Both the position numbers and the translations under genes were made by a program. Shown here piece by piece: positions 1 to 5,680 of a stretch of 5,801 nt of DNA. The stretch lies in the NCBI GenBank assembly GCA_934623545.1, contig CAKTVN010000111.1:1-5801 (forward strand). Direction: 5' to 3'. Positions within the stretch are counted from its first letter, which is position 1. Each line of letters begins with the position of its first letter. Source of the stretch: an uncultured Oscillospiraceae bacterium (lineage in GTDB: Bacteria > Bacillota > Clostridia > Oscillospirales > Oscillospiraceae). The notes beneath the pieces are model-generated. The model was given only the letters and a program-made list of their open reading frames with translations. It searched no databases and was not told the origin of the DNA.

Positions 1-269
<269 letters not shown>

Positions 270-280
270 TTCCAAGTTCA

Positions 281-312
281 AAAAAGAGGATGCTTCGGCA
301 TCCTCTTTTTTT
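281..312 (+). terminator. Intrinsic terminator of tuf (UUCG tetraloop)
   Basis: A perfect 13-bp stem (281-293 with 298-310) is capped by TTCG (294-297), giving the very stable C(UUCG)G loop. The 3' arm runs into a tract of eight T ending at 312. The 5' arm begins with five A, so the site could also terminate transcription from the right. It starts 11 nt after the tuf stop. Confidence 0.95.
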
Positions 313-415
313 GTCACCCTGTGAGGGTGACCTTATCTGTGCCGAAGGCACAGGGACTGTCGCGCCCGAAGGACGCGTTTTTTTTCGCGCACGGAGTGCG
401 CGGGATGTCTCCGAC
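313..415. repeat. Left cluster of short triloop hairpins
   Basis: Small perfect or near-perfect hairpins follow each other with almost no spacing: 313-320/324-331 (8 bp, loop GTG), 337-343/347-353 (7 bp, loop GAA), 361-367/371-377 (one mismatch, loop GAA), 386-392/396-402 (7 bp, loop GGA) and a weak 407-409/413-415 (loop TCC). The stem sequences differ from one hairpin to the next, but the loop is always three bases. No reading frame here has a convincing start and ribosome-binding site. What these elements do is unknown; they look like a family of intergenic palindromes. Confidence 0.7.
361..385 (+). terminator. Possible second terminator downstream of tuf
   Basis: A GC-rich 7-bp hairpin with one mismatch (361-367/371-377, loop GAA) is followed directly by eight T (378-385). 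The architecture fits an intrinsic terminator on the + strand. It belongs to the triloop hairpin cluster, so the T tract could be coincidental. Confidence 0.5.
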
Positions 416-561
416 GGCCCTATCTTTTCTCTCGCAAGAGAAAAGATGGGGGAGAAAAGAGTGCTAGGGGACGCGAAAATAGCGCTTACGCGCGAAAAGG
501 CGTGTCGTTACATTTTACGTGTTGTCGTTTCCCTGCCCGTAGTCCGAACGCCCTTCGGGCG
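410..561. repeat. Left arm of a large imperfect palindrome
   Basis: This segment is collinear with the reverse complement of 823-970. Anchors are an 18-bp perfect match (477-494 with 889-906) and a 16-bp perfect match (546-561 with 823-838), separated by nearly equal gaps (51 and 50 nt). Both arms also carry a hairpin rich in CTTTTC/GAAAAG: 422-432/437-447 here, an 11-bp stem with loop CGCA. Between anchors the arms match at very roughly three-quarters of positions by eye, with small indels. No transposase is encoded. It is best described as one half of a diverged inverted repeat. Confidence 0.85.
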
Positions 562-625
562 ACCGTCCAATCGGGTTTCCTGAGCGCACGATATATTGCA
601 CAAGTCGCCATGTTAGCGCCCGTTG

Positions 626-782
626 AATATTTGACGTATGAAATTCGTAGGGCTTTCCGACCTTATGAGGCTCGTAGGGGTCGATGCCCACATCGACCCG
701 CTGCGGCAAGGGCTGATGTAGGCATCAGCCCCTACAACCCATAATAGGGCAAATATTGTCCGTATTTCATACGTCAAATATT
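626..782. mobile_element. 157-bp MITE-like core with 19-bp terminal inverted repeats
   Basis: A perfect 19-bp inverted repeat (626-644 and 764-782, beginning AATATTTGACGTATGAAAT) bounds a 157-bp segment with no coding capacity. Inside are two 9-bp hairpins (678-686/691-699, loop CCCA; 710-718/723-731, loop TAGG), which can alternatively pair with each other through GTAGGGG at 674-680 and CCCCTAC at 729-735. The termini are AT-rich, unlike the rest of the window. Size, terminal repeats and lack of a gene fit a miniature inverted-repeat element. I see no clear target-site duplication, and the terminal repeats continue the larger palindrome, so it may be only the centre of that structure. No transposase family can be named. 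Confidence 0.55.
674..735. repeat. Central double hairpin with alternative pairing
   Basis: The hairpins 678-686/691-699 and 710-718/723-731 each have perfect 9-bp stems and 4-nt loops. The flanking GTAGGGG (674-680) and CCCCTAC (729-735) are also complementary, so the segment can fold either as two adjacent hairpins or as one long stem with two mismatches near its inner end. It sits at the centre of the large palindrome. Confidence 0.75.
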
Positions 783-822
783 TACCGAGGTGCGATATTT
801 CCGTATACGAAATTGAATGCGC

Positions 823-970
823 CGCCCGAAGGGCGTTCCTTGACCGCCGGTGTAACGATAACACGCACAATGTAAGAAAATGCTTTTCCGCGCGTAAGCG
901 CTATTTCGTTCTCCAACGTCCTTTTCTTCCATATCTTTTCCCGCAAGAGGGAAAAGATATGGTCGCCGAA
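823..970. repeat. Right arm of the large imperfect palindrome
   Basis: This is the inverted partner of 410-561. It includes the 16-bp block 823-838 and the 18-bp block 889-906. It also has its own terminal hairpin, a perfect 14-bp stem 929-942/949-962, longer than the left counterpart. Differences in stem sequence between the two arms' hairpins are partly compensatory: each stem remains self-complementary although the two arms differ. No gene is present; short open frames on both strands are by-products of the repeat. Confidence 0.85.
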
Positions 971-1146
971 GGCACAGTTACAGTGTCGCTGTAAAAATGG
1001 CACTGCGGTGCAATCGCAGAAGTGCCCCATGTCCTCCGGACACGAAAAGTTCGCGCCCTTTGGGTGCGACCTTTCCGCGCCTTTGACGCGGTATTTTTTT
1101 GCCCTCTGGGCGGAATATTTCATATATTTGCGTTTTCCTGTGGAAA
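965..1146. repeat. Right cluster of short triloop hairpins
   Basis: Successive hairpins are 978-983/989-994 (6 bp, loop TGTCG), 1000-1003/1008-1011 (4 bp), 1030-1034/1038-1042 (loop TCC), 1052-1058/1062-1068 (7 bp with one G-T pair, loop TTT), 1075-1079/1087-1091 (inner C-G pair, loop TTT), 1101-1104/1108-1111 (loop TCT) and 1134-1138/1142-1146 (loop TGT). A 3-bp GCC-GAA-GGC sits at 965-973. Most loops are TTT, TCC or TCT, close to the reverse complements of the GAA and GGA loops in the left cluster, so this half appears to lie in the opposite orientation. Function unknown. Confidence 0.65.
1075..1100 (+). terminator. Possible intrinsic terminator before the downstream operon
   Basis: The hairpin 1075-1079/1087-1091, with an inner C-G pair closing a TTT loop, is followed by TA and seven T (1094-1100). 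This would stop readthrough from the tuf side before the next operon. The layout mirrors the site at 361-385. The stem is short, so strength is uncertain. Confidence 0.45.
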
Positions 1147-1163
1147 TCAGGCTGGATTTGTAG

Positions 1164-1169
1164 TAAAAT
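1164..1169 (+). promoter_or_regulatory. Weak candidate -10 box for the downstream operon
   Basis: TAAAAT lies 53 nt before the first start codon in an AT-rich stretch, after the last candidate terminator. I cannot find a good -35 at 16-18 nt upstream, so this is only a positional candidate. A promoter is expected somewhere in 1112-1177, since the operon begins right after. Confidence 0.2.
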
Positions 1170-1177
1170 CAAAAAGA

Positions 1178-1219
1178 CCGCACCGAAGGTGTCTGCATAG
1201 GATGATGCAGGAGGTGCGG
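1178..1219 (+). promoter_or_regulatory. Nested leader hairpin enclosing the Shine-Dalgarno site
   Basis: CCGCACC (1178-1184) is perfectly complementary to GGTGCGG (1213-1219), and inside it CTGCAT (1193-1198) pairs with ATGCAG (1205-1210). The Shine-Dalgarno sequence AGGAGGT (1209-1215) spans both 3' arms and would be occluded. A competing small hairpin, CACC-GAA-GGTG (1181-1184/1188-1191), uses the same 5' strand and would free the site. This is the geometry of a translational switch, but the stems are short and no known riboswitch class or ligand is recognised. Confidence 0.4.
1209..1215 (+). promoter_or_regulatory. Strong ribosome-binding site for the small membrane protein
   Basis: AGGAGGT matches the full anti-Shine-Dalgarno core, with a 6-nt spacer to ATG at 1222. 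It fixes the start of this otherwise unrecognised gene. Confidence 0.85.
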
Positions 1220-1221
1220 AG

Positions 1222-1569
1222 ATGGTATTTGAAATTTTGATCGCGATTTTGGCGGTTTGCGGCGTGCTGCTGATTTTATGGACGGTGACGGGGCTGCTTC
1301 TCAAGCCGGCAGGAGGGCGGTCGCTGCGGATGCTGCTTGCGGTACAGGGCGATGCACAGGAGCTGGAGCACGCAGTGCGCGGTGTTGCGTGGCTGCGCGA
1401 GACCGGGCTGTGCGTAGCCGGTCTGACGGTCATCGACTGCGGGCTGAGCGACGTGGGGCTGCGGTGCCTGCGCGCGATCTGCGGGCGGTATGAATTTGTA
1501 GAGTATCTTCCGGAGGCGGAGCTTTCGGAAATTTTGGGAAGCGCGGAGCCTGGCGGCGAGTGCGAGTAG
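1222..1569 (+). CDS. Small single-pass membrane protein of unknown function
   Basis: This 115-residue protein is not one I recognise. Residues about 3-27 form one hydrophobic segment (FEILIAILAVCGVLLILWTVTGLLL), preceded by almost no N-terminal tail and followed by K28-P29, so it is probably an N-terminal membrane anchor. The remaining 85 or so residues look like a small soluble alpha/beta unit: a strand (RMLLAVQG), a helix (about residues 45-60), a second strand (AGLTVIDCGLS) and a further helix ending near FVEYLP. The acidic C-terminus has no obvious motif. The start is supported by a perfect AGGAGGT site 6 nt upstream. It precedes recD2 by 63 nt (45 nt if recD2 uses the TTG start), with no terminator between, so it is probably the first gene of the operon. 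Codon use resembles its neighbours. That it is a real gene is quite secure; any function would be a guess. Confidence 0.85.
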   Translation: MVFEILIAILAVCGVLLILWTVTGLLLKPAGGRSLRMLLAVQGDAQELEHAVRGVAWLRETGLCVAGLTVIDCGLSDVGLRCLRAICGRYEFVEYLPEAELSEILGSAEPGGECE

Positions 1570-1632
1570 CGGCTGATCGAGGCGGAGCTTCCCCGGAAAA
1601 CGGAGCGGTGAAATTTGCGTCAGGATGAAGAA

Positions 1633-3843
1633 ATGATTCGCGGGACGGTCCAGACCGTCGTCTATCAGAACCCGGAGAACGGCTACGCGGTCCTCCGCGT
1701 GAATACGGAGGACGGACAGCAGATCACCGTCGTCGGCACAGTGCCGATGACGGTTCCCGGCGAGCGGCTGATCGTGACCGGAAAGTGGGGCTATCACGCC
1801 AGCCATGGGCGGCAGTTTGAGGCGGAGTTTCTGGAGCGACTGATGCCGGAGACCGGAAATGAAATCTTTGCCTATCTTGCTTCCGGCGCGGTCAAGGGCA
1901 TCGGCGAAAAGACTGCCGAGAAAATTTTGCAGCTGTTCGGCGCGCGTGCGCTGGAGGTGCTGGAATCGGACCCGGAGCAGCTGGCGCAGATCCCGGGCAT
2001 TTCGCGCCGTAAGGCGCATGAGATCGGCGAGAGCTTCCGCCGTCAGGCGGGCGTGCGGCGGCTGATCGAATTTCTGACACTGCACCGGCTGCCGCCGGAG
2101 CTTGCGGTGCGCCTGTTCCGCGTCTACGGCGACCTCGCCGAGGACGCGCTGCGCGACGACCCCTACTTGTTGACCGAACCGTATTTCGGCGCGGATTTTG
2201 CGGCTGTCGATGCCTTCGCGCTGGAGCTGGATGTTGAGGCGGATGATGAGCGCCGAGTCGAGGCGGGCATTCTGTTTGAGCTGTCCTATAACCTGACGAA
2301 CGGACATACGTTTATACCGGAGAAGAAGCTCGTCCCGGCGACGGCGGCGCTGCTGAACCTTGACAGCGAGACGATCGAGGATGGGATCATTCGGCTGGAC
2401 GAGCAGGAGCGGATGATCAGAAGCTCCGTCGCGGGGCTGACCGCGTGCTATCTGCCGGAGTTTTATGAGGCGGAGCAGTATATTGCGGCGCGGCTGCTGA
2501 AGATGGCGGATATGCGCATTGAGCCGCCGTCGCGGCTCGAGCAGATGCTCCGTGACATTCAGGCGCGACGCGCGATCGATTATGCGGAGAGCCAGCTTCA
2601 GGCGATCCGCGACGCGGCGACGCATCAGCTGCTGCTTGTGACCGGCGGACCGGGTACCGGTAAGACGACGGTCATGACCGGCATTCTGGACCTTCTGGAT
2701 GCGATGGGGCTCAAGACGCAGCTCGCCGCGCCGACCGGGCGCGCCGCCAAGCGGCTGAGTGAGGTCACGGGACGCGAGGCGACGACCATCCACAGGCTGC
2801 TGGAGGCGCAGCTCGATCAGGAGACCGGCGCGATGACGTTTTTCCACGATGAGGACGAGCCGCTCAAGTGCGACGCGATGATCATCGACGAGACCTCTAT
2901 GGTCGATCTTCAGCTGATGATGTCGCTGCTGAAGGGGCTGAAGCCGCAGTGCAGGCTCATCCTGGTCGGCGACCCCGATCAGCTGCCCTCCGTCGGCGCG
3001 GGCAACGTCTTTTCGGACATCATCCGCAGCGGCATGGCAAAGACGGTGCGGCTGACGGAGATCTTCCGTCAGGCGCGGGAGAGTCTGATCGTCATGAACG
3101 CGCACGCCGTCAACCGCGGTGAGCTGCCGGTCCTGACGGTCAAGGACAAGGATTTCTTCTTTATGAAGCGCCGCTCCGGCGAAAGCGTCGTGCAGACCAT
3201 CGCGGAGCTCTGCGCGACAAGGCTGCCGAAAAATATGGGCATTCCGGCCTCGGAAATTCAGGTGCTCTCGCCGACGCGGCGGCACGAAACGGGGACCGTG
3301 GAGCTCAACAAGGCGCTTCAGGCGGTGCTCAATCCGCCGGCACCTGGGAAAAGGGAAAAGCAGCTTGGAGATTTTTCCTATCGCGAGGGCGATCGGGTGA
3401 TGCAAATCCGGAACAACTATGATATAATATGGAAACGGACAGACGGTCTGGGCGCCGGAACGGGCGTTTTTAACGGCGACATCGGCACGATCACCAAGAT
3501 CGACTTTGCCGCCGAGACGATCACAGTCGTCTTTGACGACCGTGAGACGTCGTATGGCTTTGATATGCTGCGCGAGCTGGAACCGGCGTATGCCATGACG
3601 GTCCACAAGAGCCAGGGCAGCGAGTACCGCGCGGTCATTCTGGCAGCATGGAGCGGCTCGCAGCTGCTGCTGACGCGAAGCATCCTCTACACCGCCATCA
3701 CGCGGGCAAGAGAGCTGTTCATCATCGTCGGCAACGAGGAGGTCATCGCTGCCATGACGCGCAACGACCGCCAGCAGCGCCGCTACAGCGGACTCAAGCT
3801 GCGGCTGGAAAAGGGACGGACGGATGAAACGGAAGCTGATTGA
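1633..3843 (+). CDS. recD2: RecD2-type ATP-dependent DNA helicase (SF1B, 5'-3')
   Basis: A 736-residue RecD-like helicase acting on DNA in the cytoplasm. The RecD2 family unwinds 5' to 3' independently of RecBC and is linked to repair and replication-fork maintenance. Seen in order (ATG numbering): an N-terminal OB-like region (about 1-75), helix-hairpin-helix repeats (about 81-136, with VKGIGEKTAEKI and IPGISRRKA), Walker A GGPGTGKT (338-345, Lys344), motif Ia APTGRAAKR (366-374), Walker B IIDET (Asp419-Glu420), motif III GDPDQLPS (446-453), motif IV LTEIFRQA (474-481), YAMTVHKSQGSEY (653-665) and motif VI LYTAITRARE (685-694). All catalytic motifs are intact and length is normal for the family. 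The start is ambiguous: ATG 1633 with AGGA 7 nt upstream, or in-frame TTG 1615 with GGAG 9 nt upstream (742 residues). ATG is chosen as the commoner codon. The 3' end overlaps comF by 20 bp, implying coupled translation. Confidence 0.96.
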   Translation: MIRGTVQTVVYQNPENGYAVLRVNTEDGQQITVVGTVPMTVPGERLIVTGKWGYHASHGRQFEAEFLERLMPETGNEIFAYLASGAVKGIGEKTAEKILQLFGARALEVLESDPEQLAQIPGISRRKAHEIGESFRRQAGVRRLIEFLTLHRLPPELAVRLFRVYGDLAEDALRDDPYLLTEPYFGADFAAVDAFALELDVEADDERRVEAGILFELSYNLTNGHTFIPEKKLVPATAALLNLDSETIEDGIIRLDEQERMIRSSVAGLTACYLPEFYEAEQYIAARLLKMADMRIEPPSRLEQMLRDIQARRAIDYAESQLQAIRDAATHQLLLVTGGPGTGKTTVMTGILDLLDAMGLKTQLAAPTGRAAKRLSEVTGREATTIHRLLEAQLDQETGAMTFFHDEDEPLKCDAMIIDETSMVDLQLMMSLLKGLKPQCRLILVGDPDQLPSVGAGNVFSDIIRSGMAKTVRLTEIFRQARESLIVMNAHAVNRGELPVLTVKDKDFFFMKRRSGESVVQTIAELCATRLPKNMGIPASEIQVLSPTRRHETGTVELNKALQAVLNPPAPGKREKQLGDFSYREGDRVMQIRNNYDIIWKRTDGLGAGTGVFNGDIGTITKIDFAAETITVVFDDRETSYGFDMLRELEPAYAMTVHKSQGSEYRAVILAAWSGSQLLLTRSILYTAITRARELFIIVGNEEVIAAMTRNDRQQRRYSGLKLRLEKGRTDETEAD
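3420..3428 (+). promoter_or_regulatory. Candidate internal extended -10 promoter within recD2
   Basis: TGATATAAT is a perfect TGnTATAAT extended -10, unusual in this GC-rich coding sequence, about 395 nt before comF. The -35 region around 3399-3405 (near GATGCAA) is poor. It also encodes ordinary residues (Tyr-Asp-Ile-Ile), so it may be coincidental. If active it would give comF-mreB a transcript independent of recD2. Confidence 0.25.
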
Positions 3844-4486
3844 CCGCATTCTGGACCTGCTGTATCCGCCCAGATGTATGATATGCGCCTGCTTTCTGGA
3901 GCCAGGGACAGGACCTGTCTGCGCGGGCTGTCTGCAAACGCTGCCGGAGCATGACGGCGCGGATCCGGCGGTCGCGGATGCGGCGCAGTGTGTCGCAACG
4001 TTTTTCTATGAGGGCGCAATGCGCGAGAGCATCCTGCGCTACAAATTTGAAAACCGTCCATGGTACGCGGCGCAATACGGCGCGTGGATGGCTGCGACGG
4101 TGCGGGACAAGCTGTTGGGCAAGTTTGACCTGATCTCGTGGGTCCCGGTCAGCCGGGAACGCAGGCGCAGACGCGGCTACGATCAGGCGGAGCTGCTGGC
4201 GTGGGCGCTGGCGGAGGCGCTCGGCGCAAAGCCGCCGGTCCGCGCGCTTGAAAAGCACGCCGACAATCCGGCGCAGTCCGGGCTTACGGATGCTTCACAG
4301 CGCGTTGCGAACGTCTCCGGCGTATACCGGGCGGCGGAGCAGAAGCATTTTGCGGGAAAACGTATCCTGCTGATCGACGATATTGTGACGACCGGCGCGA
4401 CGCTGTCTGAGTGCGCGCGGGTCCTGAAGGCGGCTGGCGCGGCGGAGGTGGTCTGCGCGGCACTGGCAACGCCGCGTGAAACGTAA
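3824..4486 (+). CDS. comF: ComF family protein (phosphoribosyltransferase-like, competence-related)
   Basis: A 220-residue protein of the ComF/ComFC/GntX family. The N-terminus carries a four-cysteine zinc-binding pair, Cys18-X2-Cys21 and Cys33-X2-Cys36, with an extra Cys23. The middle has the family signature RGYDQAELLA (117-126). The C-terminal part is a type I phosphoribosyltransferase fold with the PRPP-binding loop LLIDDIVTTGAT (182-193), including the paired acidic residues Asp185-Asp186. In naturally competent bacteria ComFC works with the ComFA helicase in uptake of transforming single-stranded DNA; the exact reaction remains unsettled. No comFA gene is adjacent, so a competence role here is inferred from the family only. 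ATG 3824 has AAGGGA (3811-3816) just upstream and overlaps the recD2 stop by 20 bp. All key residues are present and the length is typical. Confidence 0.94.
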   Translation: MKRKLIDRILDLLYPPRCMICACFLEPGTGPVCAGCLQTLPEHDGADPAVADAAQCVATFFYEGAMRESILRYKFENRPWYAAQYGAWMAATVRDKLLGKFDLISWVPVSRERRRRRGYDQAELLAWALAEALGAKPPVRALEKHADNPAQSGLTDASQRVANVSGVYRAAEQKHFAGKRILLIDDIVTTGATLSECARVLKAAGAAEVVCAALATPRET

Positions 4487-4502
4487 CGAAAGGGGACACC
4501 CC

Positions 4503-5534
4503 ATGAAACTCTCCAGAGATATTGGAATCGATCTCGGAACGGCAAACGTTCTGGTTTATGAAGAAGGGCGCGGCATCGTGCTGCGCGAGCCGTCGGTCGT
4601 GGCGGTCGATAAAAATACCGGCAAGGTGCTTCAGGTCGGCGCGGCGGCGCGCAATATGCTCGGCAGAACGCCGGGCAACATCGTTGCGGTCCGCCCGCTG
4701 CGCGACGGCGTGATCTCCGACTACGAGATGACGGAGAAAATGCTGGAACAGTTTTTGAAGAAGATCATCCGCTTCGCGCTCATCAAGCCCCGCGTGATCG
4801 TCAGTGTCCCGAGCGGCGTGACCGAGGTCGAGGAGCGCGCGGTCATTCAGGCGACGATGGAGGCGGGCGCGCGCCGCGTCTACCTGATCGAGGAGCCGTA
4901 TGCAGCCGCGCTCGGCGCGAAGCTGAATATCTCCGGTCCGGACGGGCACATGATCGTGGACATTGGCGGCGGCACGACGGATATCGCTGTGCTCAGCCTC
5001 AACGGCATTTCCAATTCCGCGTCCATCAAGATCGCGGGCGATACGTTTGACGAGGCGGTCGTCGCCTTCATGCGCAAGCGCTATGCGATGCTCATCGGGC
5101 TCGGCACGGCGGAGGAGGTCAAGATCACCATCGGCTGCGTGTATGAGCGCCCGGAGGACGCGGTGATGACCGTCAAGGGGCGCGATCTCAAGACGGGACT
5201 TCCGAAGGAGCAGCCGGTCACGTCGCTGGAGCTGATGGAAGCCTTCAAGCGCCCCGCGCGGCAGATCGTAGACGAGGTGCTTGCCGTGCTGGAGCACACC
5301 TCGCCGGAGCTGGTCGCGGACATCGCGCAGAACGGCATCGTCCTGACCGGCGGCGGGAGCCTCCTGTACGGCTTTGACAGGCTCATTTCCGAGCGGACGG
5401 AGATCCCATGCTCGATCGCGGACGACGCGGATTCCTGCGTCGCGAACGGCTGCGGCAAGAGCCTTGCGTGGATCAGCTCCATGCAGGAGGGCACGATCAA
5501 CCTCGCGCGGCGGAAGCTGATGAAGGAACAATAA
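4503..5534 (+). CDS. mreB: Rod shape-determining protein, MreB/Mbl actin homologue
   Basis: A 343-residue bacterial actin that polymerises with ATP beneath the cytoplasmic membrane and guides the cell-wall elongation machinery. Visible actin-fold motifs are phosphate-1 DLGTAN (10-15), the connect region EEPYAAALGA, phosphate-2 DIGGGTTD (153-160) and the adenosine motif IVLTGGGS (279-286). The length is normal for the family. ATG 4503 is preferred: AAAGGGG (4489-4495) lies 7 nt upstream and the protein then starts MKLSRDIGIDLGT, as MreB proteins do. An in-frame GTG at 4476 would add nine residues and overlap comF. The gap to the comF stop is 16 nt, so the genes are probably co-transcribed. mreC and mreD do not follow within the window, and a terminator lies 120 nt downstream. 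A stand-alone copy could equally be an Mbl or MreBH paralogue; sequence alone here does not decide. Confidence 0.96.
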   Translation: MKLSRDIGIDLGTANVLVYEEGRGIVLREPSVVAVDKNTGKVLQVGAAARNMLGRTPGNIVAVRPLRDGVISDYEMTEKMLEQFLKKIIRFALIKPRVIVSVPSGVTEVEERAVIQATMEAGARRVYLIEEPYAAALGAKLNISGPDGHMIVDIGGGTTDIAVLSLNGISNSASIKIAGDTFDEAVVAFMRKRYAMLIGLGTAEEVKITIGCVYERPEDAVMTVKGRDLKTGLPKEQPVTSLELMEAFKRPARQIVDEVLAVLEHTSPELVADIAQNGIVLTGGGSLLYGFDRLISERTEIPCSIADDADSCVANGCGKSLAWISSMQEGTINLARRKLMKEQ

Positions 5535-5536
5535 CG

Positions 5537-5551
5537 GCGCTCTTTGAGCGC
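5537..5551. repeat. Triloop hairpin just after mreB
   Basis: GCGCTC (5537-5542) and GAGCGC (5546-5551) form a perfect 6-bp stem around TTT, starting 2 nt after the mreB stop. It has the same stem-plus-triloop form as the clusters upstream. No T tract follows, so it is not a standard terminator; it could protect the 3' end of the message. Confidence 0.55.
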
Positions 5552-5654
5552 TCAAATACGATTCGCTTCGCCGGATTCCCATTTGGTTTTTAGGCTGTTG
5601 ATTTTGATCCACGCTTGCATCGTGTAGAGTGTTTTGCGCGACACCGCAGCGTTC

Positions 5655-5680
5655 AAAAAAAGTGGCGGTGGCACTTTTTT
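5655..5680 (+). terminator. Bidirectional intrinsic terminator after mreB
   Basis: AAAAAAGTG (5656-5664) pairs perfectly with CACTTTTTT (5672-5680) around a 7-nt loop (5665-5671). The A tract on one side and T tract on the other would allow termination in both directions. The GC part of the stem is short, so efficiency is uncertain. It is the only clear terminator after the operon in this window. Confidence 0.7.

Noticed and set aside
290..583. A 97-codon plus-strand frame after tuf
   Set aside because: It starts inside the tuf terminator stem and runs through hairpins and T tracts; it has no ribosome-binding site and no protein-like composition.
502..870. Short overlapping open frames on both strands (502-744 plus, 613-870 minus)
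   Set aside because: Both translations contain NALRA and YLTYEIR because they read the two inverted arms of the palindrome. They lack a credible ribosome-binding site and are artefacts of the repeat.
313..1146. The hairpin array as a CRISPR array
   Set aside because: There is no direct repeat of constant sequence and length with unique spacers. The units are palindromes of differing sequence, and no cas gene is nearby.
270..1221. A tRNA or known structured RNA gene in the long gap
   Set aside because: I found no cloverleaf with a TTC-type T arm or an anticodon stem at the right spacing, and no recognisable riboswitch core. An unknown RNA cannot be excluded.
1276..3849. An 857-codon open frame on the minus strand covering recD2 and part of the small membrane gene
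   Set aside because: It is antisense to RecD2, which has every helicase motif in place. The translation is low-complexity, rich in Arg, Leu, His and Gln, as expected from GC-rich codon bias on the opposite strand. It has no recognisable domain.
4476..4505. An earlier GTG start for mreB at 4476
   Set aside because: It would overlap comF and add nine residues not typical of MreB, while ATG 4503 has a good Shine-Dalgarno at the right distance and gives the usual MreB N-terminus.
4284..5612. A 442-codon open frame on the minus strand opposite mreB and the end of comF
   Set aside because: It is the shadow of two well-identified genes, with an Arg/His/Asp-rich composition and no family signature.
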